A stretch of DNA of 64,000 bases, taken from contig CM036618.1 in assembly GCA_020746105.1 (NCBI GenBank), positions 94,668,122 to 94,732,121 on the forward strand, read 5' to 3'. Below are positions 1-12,196 of the stretch, piece after piece (positions within the stretch are counted from its first letter, which is position 1; each line of letters opens with the position of its first letter). The stretch comes from Trogon surrucura (taxonomy: Eukaryota > Chordata > Aves > Trogoniformes > Trogonidae). The translations under genes and the position numbers were made by a program. The notes beneath the pieces are model-generated. The model saw nothing but the letters and a program-made list of their open reading frames with translations, was not told the origin of the DNA and did no database searches.

Positions 1-1225
1 ATGATGAAAATCCTATGTGTATTCAGCCAAAACCACAGGAGTCTCTGTGATATCTTTTTGATATGCCATTCATTCTCTTCTTAATTAATCTTCTAAATGA
101 ACAGCAGAAAATCCAAGTAGTCTTTAGGGAGTATTAACAACTGGACTATTTAATAGTAATAAAACACTTCACATTTCAGCTGTTCTGAGAGTTCCTAGCT
201 ACTACTGGCAAGAAGTACCTCACAGTTTATTGACTAAACAGCTTCCACACTTCCCACCACTTCATCACATTAGAAATGTTATTAATTTCCTAATGAAAAT
301 GTTCAGTCATTTAGCAGCTGCAGACTCTGTAAATCAGTGTTGTGTTCGAAGTCTTACTTCTTATGTTCATTGTATATTACTCTAACATGGATTTGCACAA
401 GTTTCTTCCTTGTACTTCTTCAAAAGAAGTTGTATATATCAAGCACGAGTGCATGTAATAGAGATGATTTGCTTTTTTTTCAATATCAGTCTCATCCAAA
501 TGAAATAATTTATATCAGAAAGAAATGTTTCTGGGAACCCAGATCTTAAAATTGACATGAAAATTGAGGACTTTTTTTCTAATCAGAGTTAGGGACAGAG
601 CGATGCTGCAGTCTCTCCACAGTTTTGCCAACCCGCTAAAAATAACTCCAAGATATTGTTAAACAGTGTAGCTACTTACATGTCTCACGTGAGGTGGTGA
701 AATGGACAAATAATGCCTGAACATTTTAGTATCTTTATATGCAAAAAGCTTTACCTTTAATTTAAAGTTGCATGTAAAAAGTGCAAGTTTTATACTCCTT
801 CTAAATGCAAAGAGCCTGGCAGTCCCCAAAGTAGCACTTCATTTGGCTAAAAATAACACTTACAGGAAATTCTATTCTTTGTAAGGTAATAAATAGGTCT
901 TTACATAGCATCAGAAATGGATTCATTTGTTTGAGGAGAATGTTTCAGGCATGCCCTGATCTACAGTATTTGGATTATTGCTGGACCACTCTAGAGCTAA
1001 GTGGTGCTGGAATCCAGGATTTTGGTTTGGGTCACGAAAGAAATAGAAGCAGGTGCAGAGCAGGAGTCCTGCCACATAGAAGCTGGGTATTGAGTAACTT
1101 TTAACACAGTGGGGTTGATAGAGAGAATTTCCTTCCATACAGCTAATGCCTCTGTCACATACACGAAAAACACTGGAGGCAGATCAACTCAAACCTAAGT
1201 ATATTTTTTTTTTATCAAAGGATAC
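1..1225 (-). other. KIF6: KIF6 intron (partial), transcript-downstream of the last exon seen
   Basis: No further KIF6 exon was recognised here; the expected continuation begins VNMLKKEKKK-like. Open frames such as the 71-codon one at 923-1138 show no kinesin or other family similarity. No CR1 copy is visible. Confidence 0.6.
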
Positions 1226-1364
1226 TGATTTCATCGTCTCTTTGCTGTAGAAGTTTTTTCATTTTTTTCAGTTCTTCAATTCTTGCTTCGTTAGTGTCTT
1301 CTTCTTCAGAGATGTGTTGGGAGAGTGGTTTTTTATCAGAAATCTTGGAATGATTCAATAGTTG
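1226..1364 (-). CDS. KIF6: KIF6 exon: charged coiled-coil segment; 3' end uncertain (139 bp)
   Basis: Forty-six codons plus one base: QLLNHSKISDKKPLSQHISE, then EEDTNEARIEELKKMKKLLQ and QRDDEI. The start (MK|QLLN) and end (LLQQRDDEI) match KIF6 as I recall it; the middle is the poorly conserved acidic linker. The acceptor is TAATAG (1365 upward), a weak pyrimidine tract. The only GT that could serve as donor is GTATCC from 1225 downward, which is off consensus. Reading straight on instead gives SIL followed by TGA at 1214-1216, so the exon could also act as a terminal exon. See findings. Confidence 0.85.
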
Positions 1365-2235
1365 CTATTAGGAGTAACAAAAAAACCACACTTAACTTGA
1401 TCCATGGCTATGTGTTTATTCTACTCTGAGACTGTTTACCTATGGTAGAAAAGGTAGGGTCTTTCTAGACTCCTGGCAGAACAAAATCGTGCCACTAGTT
1501 GACTGTCAAGTTGTGTCAAGTATGGGACATGTTCTATTTGTTGATCTTCACTGTCAAGTGTACAATTTACTTCACTCTTTCTAGATATAAATTCCAGTGT
1601 TCTTTTTTATCAGAGCTTTCCGTATCAACAACATAACTAAATCCTATTTATTTAAAGACAATAAATTAAGATCAGGAATGTATACACTATTATATTGGAA
1701 AATTACTTCCCCAAAATACAGAAAATTATGTGTTATCTTTCATTGTTCCCCTATTCATTTCACTTGTTCTTCCTAATCTAGGCGTATCATGTTTGCTCGA
1801 CGATTTAGAAGGGTTTACAGCACCATCAGGAGAGTTAGTGCAAACAGATTCAGGGATATGCTCTTTTTACTCTTAATTTTTACCCCTTTCAATATAGTTT
1901 GCCCACAATAAAGCCCCTTTAGTGCTTGGAATACAGATGGATACATCTGTCCAAGTACAGATAACCTGTCTGTGTTCATTCCAATAACTCCCAGTGCTCT
2001 CTTAGAGTTTACAGCATGTTGGGATCCTCATTGGAGTTTCCACAAAATGTTGCTGAATTTGTCCAACTAAACTTCAAATTTCTATCAGTCTTCCATACAT
2101 TTCACAGTTCAATTGTTTTAGCCTTTTCTAATGCCTCTCAGGTGTATTGCATTTCTTTTGACAATTTTCAGCCTTGAATGTCTTCAGGTAATTTTCAGCA
2201 CCAGCTGCACTTCCATCTATGATTAAAAGAAATAC
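1365..2235 (-). other. KIF6: KIF6 intron, 871 bp
   Basis: The shortest intron in the window, phase 0, GTATTT to TAATAG. It holds no recognised repeat or gene. Confidence 0.8.
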
Positions 2236-2341
2236 CTTCATGTGTACAAAGCAATAGTTGATCTTGCGCATGTCAGCACCAACATCTAGAGTGCTTTCAG
2301 GATCATTATCTTTGAGAAATGTCTCAATTAACTCATCCAAC
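2236..2341 (-). CDS. KIF6: KIF6 exon: stalk segment with VGADMRK motif (106 bp)
   Basis: One base completes the glutamine codon from the previous exon, then 35 codons read LDELIETFLKDNDPESTLDV and GADMRKINYCFVHMK. Mammalian KIF6 has a closely similar stretch at this point (EVGADMRK, then a HCF-type helix), which fixes the assignment. The acceptor is TTTTCAG (2342 upward) and the donor GTATTT from 2235 downward. The open frame continuing past the donor into about 100 bases of intron is chance. Exit phase is 0, matching the CAA start of the next exon. Confidence 0.95.
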
Positions 2342-3466
2342 CTGAAAAGAAACAATATTTTTAAGGAAAAAAAACCCAAAACAACCACAAACAAGTAGAC
2401 AAATCTGCAAAGTAACATTTCAAATACAATACAAGATTTACTAAGCTGACTGATATTAGTAGGCTATTTTCCTTCAAGGTCCTTGCAATTGCAATGTAGT
2501 TTTGTTTCCGATCCATTAAAACCTGGATTTGATACCAGAGATTCTACAGCTTCCTATGAGAACATTCTTGCACATGCTAAGGAACAGTTCTAGAACTAAA
2601 ACCATTTAAGAATATTTTCTTTTGCTCATTTATTTTATAATCTTCTGTTCTTCACCATCTCATAATTAAAGATCTAAACCTGCCCTCTCAGAAGACTAGA
2701 TTTTTAGAGGACTGGGGCATAGCATTTAAAAAAAATTATTATTTTTACAAAGGAAAATCTACTTCCTCCTCTATCACACAAGTCAGTAGACAGCATAGCT
2801 TTCATACATAAAATTACCTGCTCCAATCACCAAGCAAAGCAACCTTTCATGTGGTGCAGATATTTATAGATGTCTCAAAGATCTACGGCCCTTCTTCCGA
2901 TGAATGAATGAATGAAATGTTAACATTTAATTCTCTTGCGATTTGTTCTTATTTAACAAACATCTGACAACATCTTCCTTAAGGAGGAGCAATTCTTATT
3001 TCAGTAATTCAGTGTTCATAAGAAAGTCTGGCATGCAGAAGCATCCTCTTGCTTTCTCAAAACCAAATTAAAAAACTGACACAGGCATAATATACTGTCC
3101 CTATGAGCTGGATGTCACAACTATATGGACAGAGTTAGATTTCGTCTTGCACGTTCTCACCAGCCTTCCCAGTTTTGCATTCCAGAATGTATGGTAGATC
3201 ATCCTCAAGAAAAAGGTGCAGAGGATTTTTAAACCAAAACTAGCCCTTAGCCGACTTACTAATTTGTTCTGGAAATCAGCAAGTGCAACTTTGAACTCCA
3301 TCAATTGATTATAGATTAAAGACAATGAGATGAACAACAAACAGGAAAAAAACAAATAATTATTTTCAGGCAATAAATATTTGAAACTCAAGAGCGGTAA
3401 GTCTGGAATGAAAATTAGAAAAAACCATAACAGATAGGTTTCGTTATTTATCTCCTCCAGAATGCA

Positions 3467-3920
3467 CACAGAATCACAGGATGTTAGGGGTTGGAAAGGA
3501 CCTTGAAAGATCATCTAGTCCAGCCCCCCTGCCAAAGCAGGATGACCTAGAGTAGGTCTCACAGGAAGGTGTCCAGGTGAGTTTTGATGTCTCCAGAGAA
3601 GGAGACTCCACAACCTCCCTGGGCAGCCTGTGCCAGGGCTCTGTCACCCTCACAGTGAAAAAGTTTTTCCTAATGTTTTTGTGGAACCTCCTATGTTCCA
3701 GCTTGTCCTGTCATTGGACATCACTGAGAAGAGCCTGGCTCCGTTCTCCTGACCCTCTCCCTTTACACATTTATAAACATTAATGAGGTCACCCCTCAGT
3801 GTCCTCTTCTCCAAGCTAAAGAGACCCAACTCCTTCAATTCAACCTTTCCTCATAAGGGAGATGTTCCACTCCCTTCATCACCTTTGTGGCTCTGCGCTG
3901 GACTCTTTCAAGCAGTTAAA
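3467..3920 (-). mobile_element. CR1 LINE, 3' fragment
   Basis: Read on the minus strand, it ends in the CR1 3' module: a CTGCCCAGGGAGGTTGTGGA-type coding end, the TGGACTAGATGATCTTTCAA-type stretch, and the short octamer tail at 3467-3485. It encodes remnants of the reverse-transcriptase C-terminus ([20 protein letters not shown]). It belongs to the same subfamily as the copies at 10862, 50132 and 51075. A deletion near 3702 removes about 16 bp relative to those copies. Confidence 0.92.
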
Positions 3921-4315
3921 ACAGGAGAAAAAGGAGGGAAAAGAAAAGAGCAAGCTTTAGTTAGTTTCAGATAAACTATGCTTTCTCATTTTCACTAGTT
4001 CAGTTAAAGAACAAGAAACAAATACGTTGTCTATACCATTCATTGCGTGTGAAAAATTCACAACTTCTGAATCTGTACAACATTCTCTGAAGTCAATGTG
4101 AGCTGTACTTGTGAAGGGTTTAAATGAGAGAATATTTAAAGAGAAATAATAGTTATAGAAGCATTACTGGCATTGACTTGCTCCTCAAGTTAAAATACTA
4201 CTACTATACTCAGATTACTGCAGATTTAGGCTATGGGAATCAATCAAAAAAATGACACTAACTTCCACCATTACTGTTACCAGAATAACACTGATGAAAG
4301 TAAATATATTTCAAG

Positions 4316-4337
4316 AATAAATAAATAAATAAATAAT
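4316..4337. repeat. (AAAT)n microsatellite
   Basis: About five AAAT units in a row, uninterrupted. Confidence 0.9.
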
Positions 4338-4845
4338 TCTTGTAAAATAATGCTCTACTAAAAAAACCCTATTATTATTTGCCAGTCAAAAGTCAAGGTT
4401 AATTTGTCAAGAGTAATAAAATAGACAAGTTGTAGTAGTTGAGCTGCTATTTCCTCTCTCCTACATTACACTTAATGTATTTGGCATTCTTGAAAACACA
4501 CAACAGTCCAATTATTTTTTTGTGTCCCAAGGACTACATAGAAGCCAAAACATATCTGAGCACCCAAAGACTGAGTCAAGCCTGAAATAGCAGAATGTAA
4601 ATCAGAAGTTATAAACCAGCTCAGTCTCTTTGCAATTCCAGGAAACAGCAGAATCTTCAGTGTATTTTTAGACACATTTTTAAAATTTCATCTTTAAGAA
4701 TTAGAACAAGAACAGACCAATCTAGTCTAAACACTACAGACAAAAAAAAAAAAAGAAAAAGTGAAAAGAAGAAAAGCAACAATGAAAATCCCCATGAATA
4801 ACAGCAAAAGAAATCACTGTACTACTCACATTTTTTAAGGGTTCC

Positions 4846-4885
4846 ATATAAAATATTAGCTGAATATATAAAATATTAGCTGAAT
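4846..4885. repeat. Perfect 20-bp tandem duplication
   Basis: The unit ATATAAAATATTAGCTGAAT occurs twice back to back (4846-4865 and 4866-4885) with no mismatch. Confidence 0.95.
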
Positions 4886-7800
4886 CCTTCTAATAATTTA
4901 TACAATGGCAAGATGTGCAGTTTTACAAATGAAAAAACCCCAATGCTACTCCTCATTCATTTGCAGAGATGTTCTCAGAATAAATCAAGAAGACAGTAAT
5001 TACAGGAGAAGGGGAAAAAGAAGACAGAGAGTAAGAGAAAAAAGGGAATCTTGACTTTACAGTCTTTTTTCCTAGTATATATTAGACAAGGCATACTTGC
5101 TTGCTAGGTGACTTGGACAAAAAGGACAACATAACTCTAAAAGATTAATAAGCTTTTCTCCTCATATTCCTGATTCAGATAGTTTATTATATTTATCTCT
5201 GTAAATATCTGTAAAAATGAAATTAAATAAATGGAATATAGGAAAACCAGACCATTTGATTCTATAAAATAGGGTTGTGAAAGGTTTAAGAAACTCATGT
5301 GGGGCATCTACAGTTTCAACTCCAACACCTTCTTTCTAGTCAACATCCCTTGCACAGGCTGTAGTCATTGTCCTATTAAAAGACACAGAAAGTGAAAACC
5401 TTTTTGTAAATAAAGGAGAGCCAAAATCACTCTTAATTTTCATTCAGTTACCTTCAAGAGATGGATAACACCTTTCTCCTTAGCGATAATATCTTCCAAG
5501 ATAGCCACCTAATCACTGATCCTTAATTCTCTACCAGAGAAACGCAGAATAAACAGTTTTTCTCCAATCAAAGACTGATTCAAGAATATACATCAGCAAA
5601 AAACCCACACAAAACGGCCCAGCACCAAACAAGTTGGGCCTAGATGCTCAAGAGGTAACTCAAACTAGATGGAAAGAAAAAAGCCCAATACACTTTTATT
5701 AAACTGATGATGAAAAACAGATAGGATCAAGCAGAAAAAAAGTAAGTCAGAAATATACAAAAAGCACTTTCATAGTACCTGTGAACACTGTGGCTTGAAG
5801 TGTGAGATTTGTTTTTTTTTCTTTCTTGACTTTATTTACAATGACTAACACTGAAGTAGTGCTGGACTTGATTGTTATATGAGAGATGGACTGCAGAAGA
5901 GATAAGTTCCTGGTTTATTCCATTTCTTTATAGCACATTGATACTTAAAAAATGAGTTTACTATAAGCCCTTTGTAACACAATTATCAGTAGCAAAAAGA
6001 GTAATTCCCCAACTAAATCAGCTCAAAAACCTAGTAATGAAATAACAAAAAGCCTAGTAACGGATACCTGTCACTCTCTGGAGTAGAAAACTGAATAAAG
6101 AGATAGGCTCTATACTATCACCTGAAGATTAGCACCAGGAACTCTGTTTCACACTGAAGAGACCTTTATAAAAACACTCAGCTGTCAGTCTTCCCACTGC
6201 TCAGCTTAGAAAGTCGAAGGGCACTTCAGCTTGATGGGAAAATGCAATGATGGAAACTGTTTAATTAACTGAAATTCAATGAAAACCTAATTATGGGGTT
6301 AGCTACAGACATCGAATTGAAAATTACTGAACTGCTTACAAGTCACACAACTGCTTCAGTGGAAATACGCAGCATGTATCTTTATTTCAAAATTTGATAC
6401 TCCTTTAATGTAAGATGGCCAATTTAAGTTATTTAAATATGAGGGGGTTTTGTTATACTGGTGAGTTACATCAGAAAAGGCTACATTAATCTGAAATAGA
6501 AGTACCTAGCCACAAGGTATTTGCAGTGAAAGTACTAAGCTAACATTAAAAAACACCCCTTACAAATCTAGACGTGCATTTTAGAAATTCTAAAACCTTT
6601 ATTCCTGTGTAGAAACCAATATTAAACTAACAGTATTTCATCTTTGGCAGTTAATAACATTAGCAAGCCAGCTGCTGCAGTCTTCATTTGTTTTAGCTTA
6701 CTAAGACTCTCAATAATTCTTCCATGCAGAATTTGTGTTAATCAAATCTGGGGCCTAATTAGCTAATTCCACATGGCAGGAAAAGATATGTAGTGTCAGA
6801 TGAAGATGTCTCTTCTAACTTCTGGAGATCCAGAATGGTTCCTTTTTCTTCCTTTTCTCTTGTCTGTTTACAGGGAAAGGAAGTTATAGACAATTAAATA
6901 TTTATTATTTCATGTTATTATAACAGATAAAACCTAAAAAGGTGATTTTTAATATGCCTCCATTCCTCCTTTTAGGGCTGCAAGGTTCTGCCCTAAGAAC
7001 AGCAGGCCTAACTTAGACTAATAGGAGCAAGGGTGTGCTGAAACCTATTGCCAGAACTCTGCTGTATCAGGAAGAATAGTCTTCCCAACAGATTCCTTCA
7101 GCGAATAATATGAAAGCATCAAACAAAGACCCATTTTCTGTGAAAAACAGCCGTAAACAAAGAATAGGGTTTTCTTTCCCAGTGTTCATGAGAAAAAAAA
7201 AAACCACAACAAACAAAAACAAACCAGAAAACGAGTGAAAAATTACACACACAAAAAATAATTTTCTAAGTCAATGCCAAGGGAACAGTATCAGGTAATT
7301 AATGAGATTAATTTAAAACTCATTCTGATAGTGGTCTTATACATATTAATGTAGTACAAAAAGTAATTACAGTGCTGATCCAGGTGAGTTTGAACTGTCA
7401 CTCCGAACACAAAAACTATGTTCAAGCACAAGTCTGTTCTTATCTTATGCTGATGCTGGGAAGAAAACTCACAGTAAAAGAGGCATAAACAGTGTGGATG
7501 GAAACTTGTTAACAGTGCTCTCTGGTTAGTGACTGCGAATCAGCCCCAAATTCTTGGTCTAACATTTCTCTCTTTAGAGTTGGTTTGTTTTTTGGTTTGG
7601 TTTTTTTTCAAATACTGTAAACACAAACTGTACTGCCGCTCACAGAGAGCTTTTACTCTATCAGCTTTTTCTTCTGTTACTTTCCACCAGGAATTCTTTT
7701 TTAATGAAGTCTGCTTACCATTTAGACAACACATAAATCACAAAAGCTTTCTGTTCACTTTACTTTAGACTCCATGCAATTTTTCTGATAGCCCAACTCC

Positions 7801-9936
7801 AGAATGATTGGATGAGCGCTGTGCTACTTCAGTTCTACTTGTTCATTAAATAGGGCTTTTAAAATAACCTCCACTTCTGAATCAGTCATATGTTTGCATG
7901 AACCAGGATGTACACAGCTGAAATGCATCAAAAAAGCACTCCTAGCCAACCCAGAGTATGTTTTTAAAGTTTAGAGCTCTCAGTAGCATGCAGGATGCAT
8001 GGTCTCAAAACACAGATTTGGAAGGACTCATTTTGACCTTGCTTTGTGTGCCATGATTCAATTCTGGGAGAGCTTGCCTTTTAACCCCTGATCACTGACA
8101 CTATGTTATGTATGAAAATTAACATTGCTTAAAGAATAATCAATTATGTGTGTCAGCTGTGAACTCTCTGACAAGAAAAATGGAAATCCAAGTGTATGAA
8201 AAACAGGCTGCACACAAAGAAGCTACTGAAACACTTGAGGTATTCAGAGAGATTGCTTCACTTAAAGAAGTTTGTCTACTTGGACTTTTGCAATAGCTTT
8301 CCATATCAAAATAAAGGTAACATCCTCCATATACATTTTTTAAAATTTGAAAATTATCTTTAATAATGATGTCTATGTTATTAACAAAAGTAACTCCACA
8401 TATTTCATGAATCTATTTATCTAAAAATGCATGATAGTTGAAGCAGAATTCCCATTCTATTTAATAAGGTCTAACCACGTATGTTAGGTATACATCAGTA
8501 CGGAGAGACCATGGAGAGATTCTAAACAGCAAATTTTATAAATAATGCTACAGAGGACAGGACAAGAAAAGGGGAAGATATTTCCAGGCATTGTTGCTAA
8601 TGGAATGACAAAAAAGATAACGTACACGGAACATACATGAGCTTTCTCTGAGAAGAACTCTAATAGAATAATGACGGGTAGTGGACATGACAGCAATTGC
8701 CTGACACATAATTGACATATAGAGAAGATGATGCTGCATTTGGTATCCAGAAATAACTGGTTAACCTCTAATTTGACAGCAGTGGGTTAGCCCCTGGGTA
8801 AGATAACAATAATTAAAGGTAACTGAACAGTACAACCCTGGAAGAGGCTACATTGATTTGGTGTAGTCTTAGAGCAGGGATGTAAGAGCAATAAGACTTT
8901 GAACATCTCTTTCTGCAGTCGGGAAGACTTTTACACTGTTTTTTCTCACTTTAAATATATATACAGTGCTCTAACAACTGAAAAAAAATCTACTACAAGA
9001 CAATAAAAATAAAGATCCCCTTTCTGCTACTAATTGCAACAAAATGGAAAAGGCTAAACATTACGCACTTCACGCTGAAGTGTCTACATGTGTACATATG
9101 GGGAAGTTGAGCAATAGTAAAGCTGCATATTTTCATCCTGTAAACTGAAAATGCATTCTAAGCCAGTCTGTAAATAACAGTAGCAAGTTATACTATCAAC
9201 TATGTTTTAAGAAACAAAATTATGGGCGAAACTAAATTAATTACCACAAGTAGCAGCGCTTCTGTTTTTTTTTTAGGTTGGGTTTTTTTTTTTGTTCCTT
9301 TGTTTCTTTGCTTATTCTTTTTAATGAAAATTTCTGAAATTAGAGGGTAGGTTCTGAGGCATCACTTGCTTCCCAGGAGTCATTCCCAACTGTCAGTCAG
9401 ACAGATGGAAACCAAACTGACAGCATTCCTTCAGCTAGCCACAACAAAATAACTGAGAAAAAGGGAAAAAAACCCCACAAATACAATATTCTTGATGAGG
9501 TAAAGTTCAAGAGAAGTAGGCCTGCATGGACCATATAAAAGATGTATATCTTTGCTTTATTGCACCCTTCCTCCCAAATTTTGTATTTAAAAAAAAATAA
9601 CACAAAGCACCCCAAGATAAAACAACTTTGGGAGTAATTTTCTAGTTTTTTTCAACTTTTTGTTTTCACAGTCGATTATTCAAAGACAAAGAATAGTCCA
9701 GAAATGATTGGGCTCTTTCATACGGCCAGGCAATAGAAACTTGAATGAGAATAGCGAAATGTAAACCCCAATACCGATTTTTTAAATCTATGGACATTTT
9801 ATTTCCTTCGTTTGAACCTGTAATTGTGGACCCATGAAATAGGCATTACCATGTTATCTGTGAGAATATTAGATTATGTGAACTATATGGATACTCTAGA
9901 AATCATGCACAAGCCCAGAATTTTTAATACAATGAC

Positions 9937-9964
9937 ATATAATACATATATATTTATATATATG
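9937..9964. repeat. AT-rich simple repeat
   Basis: TAATACATATATATTTATAT and neighbouring bases, an imperfect (AT)n tract. Confidence 0.8.
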
Positions 9965-10861
9965 GACTGATGTTGCAAGATGTTAACTCCTTAGAAACCT
10001 CAGATAATGAGTTGGAAAGCCTCAGACAGTTTGTTGGAAATCAGCAGAAAGCAAAGTACTACAAACCTAAATTATTCCTGAAAAGAAATTTTCTAAATTT
10101 TACCACTGTTGTAATTTGAAGCTCTGTAATATGTAATAGAAAACTCCAAAATCATCATTAAGTTTCGAAAGCTTCAGTCGGTATACTGAAGTGAATTCTA
10201 CGATACCTCCACAAGCAACTATGATCTTTAAACATTCAAATCTCTCTGAAGTCTTTACACATAGCAATTCTCTGAAGTAGTGAAATTATTCAAATGTTAC
10301 TCACAACCTTTTATGTTATCAATACAGAAATGTTCCTGTTGTTTTCACAACGCAAAACCAAAGAGCCACAGATACAGTAAAAATTTTAAGTTTTCATATT
10401 TCGAAATGTAAAAAGAACAGAAGAAAATAGAGAACACGGAACTATGCCCAATGATTTACGTGCATAGAGAGAAACTGTTCTTCATAAATAGTATTGACTG
10501 GTATTTATTGGTGTAATATTACCATGTTTGTTAGACATGTTTTATTATGTTCAGTAGGGACCAAGTGCTTATAAAATGACTGATAATATAGCTAAATCAC
10601 ACTTTTCCCTATTGACAACGAGCAGAAAGAAACAGATATTTGAATACCCTGTGCATTTTGCAATAAGGGCAACAATTTATATGTTGCTTTTTTACACAGC
10701 CAATATGGTGGCATCCAAAGACATTATCTAAATTCAAGCTGGCATGGAACATTTAGTTGTTTTCTATCCCCAGTTGTTTCAAGTTAAATTAATTAAGGGT
10801 AAAAATTTTGAAAATAGGGCTTTCTAGTTTTGTAAGCAAACTGTATCATACACATAGATGA

Positions 10862-11202
10862 ATGTCAAGAAGGAGTGTCAGGAGGATGGAGCCAGGCTCT
10901 TTCAGTGGTATCCATTGACAAGGATTGACAAGGGGCAATGGGTGCAAGCTGGAACATAGAAGGTTCCATAAAGATATTAGAAAAAACTTTTTCACTGTGA
11001 GGGTGACAGAGCCCTGGAACGGGCTGCCCAGGTAGCTTGTGGAGTCTCCTTCTCTGGAGGGATTCAAAACCCTCCTGGACGCGTTCCTGTGCGATCTGCT
11101 GTAGGTGATCCTGCTCTGGCAGGGGGTTTGGACTAGATGATCTTTGAGGTCCCTTCCAACCCCAAACACTCTGTGATTCTGTGACTCTGTGATTCTGTGA
11201 AT
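10862..11202 (+). mobile_element. CR1 LINE, 3' fragment with octamer tail
   Basis: It begins within the coding end (GAGTGTCAGGAGGATGGAGC) and runs through the 3' UTR to a tail of several ATTCTGTG-type units at about 11168-11202. It is closely similar to 51075-52598. A 10-bp direct duplication ATTGACAAGG occurs at 10914-10933, where the other copies have a different indel. It is 5' truncated, as usual for CR1. Confidence 0.93.
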
Positions 11203-12165
11203 GATTACCATTAAACATTTGCACTGCACTGTAGAAAAGCATACAACTCCTATTACGGATATAATCGCCCCTTTTTTTTATTAGACGTATGGGCAAAGTC
11301 ATTTTTCTATCTATTTACGTGAGATTCTTCTGAATTAGATGGCAACAATGTAGCAAAGAGATGCAGAGAGTTTCTATGCAGTTGAAAATCATTCATTCCA
11401 AAGATGAAATGCACACAGATCTAATCTTCGCATCAGTAATTCAAGGGATGATTTGGCATGGACTATAAAAAGACTAGGACTGGCTTATACAGGGGAAAAA
11501 AAAATGCCTATACTAATATTACACATGCACATTTTTTGCAGATAAGAAATATGTCAAGTAACTTACTGAGTAATGATTTCCTTTGTTAACAGTACTTTAT
11601 AATAACAAATCAAAAGCGCATACATGAAGAAATGCTACTCACTCCCAGCTAATATTTTTGGCCATAACAGTAGTCATATTCTAATCACTAGAGTATATCT
11701 AAAAGAAAAACTAAGCTTCAGTTTATCAAGATTTGATAAATACAAATATCTGTAGGAAGAAGGTAGCAAGAACTTGAAATAAAAGAAATAACATAAGACA
11801 TGTATAAAGCTACTCAAGGAAGTCAGAAGGGCTTATATAGATGAACACCAAGGCATTCCTTCTGTACAGAAAAGTAGTTTTGAAAAAAATTTGTGAAGTG
11901 TCACTAAGAAGTTACTAATTAGATGTAAAAGCTCTGAACAAAGACATTATTAAAAAGTATTTAAAGTTACAGAATATGCAAACAGGCATTTAGTGGTACT
12001 TTTGGAAGCAACTCATCTGACCAACATTCAATGAACACCAGTGACATTCAAGAGGCTGCTGCAACACTTTAGAAGATACATATTTTGAAATGGGCTGCAA
12101 GATTTTTTTCAAAACATCTGAATAGTCAAATTCAGTTATGTTGTCTTTTCTCCATACGCTTCACT

Positions 12166-12196
12166 AATATATATATATAGTGTATATATATATATA
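12166..12196. repeat. (AT)n with central GTG interruption
   Basis: Two (AT)n arms flank AGTG; the tract is nearly self-complementary. Confidence 0.85.
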
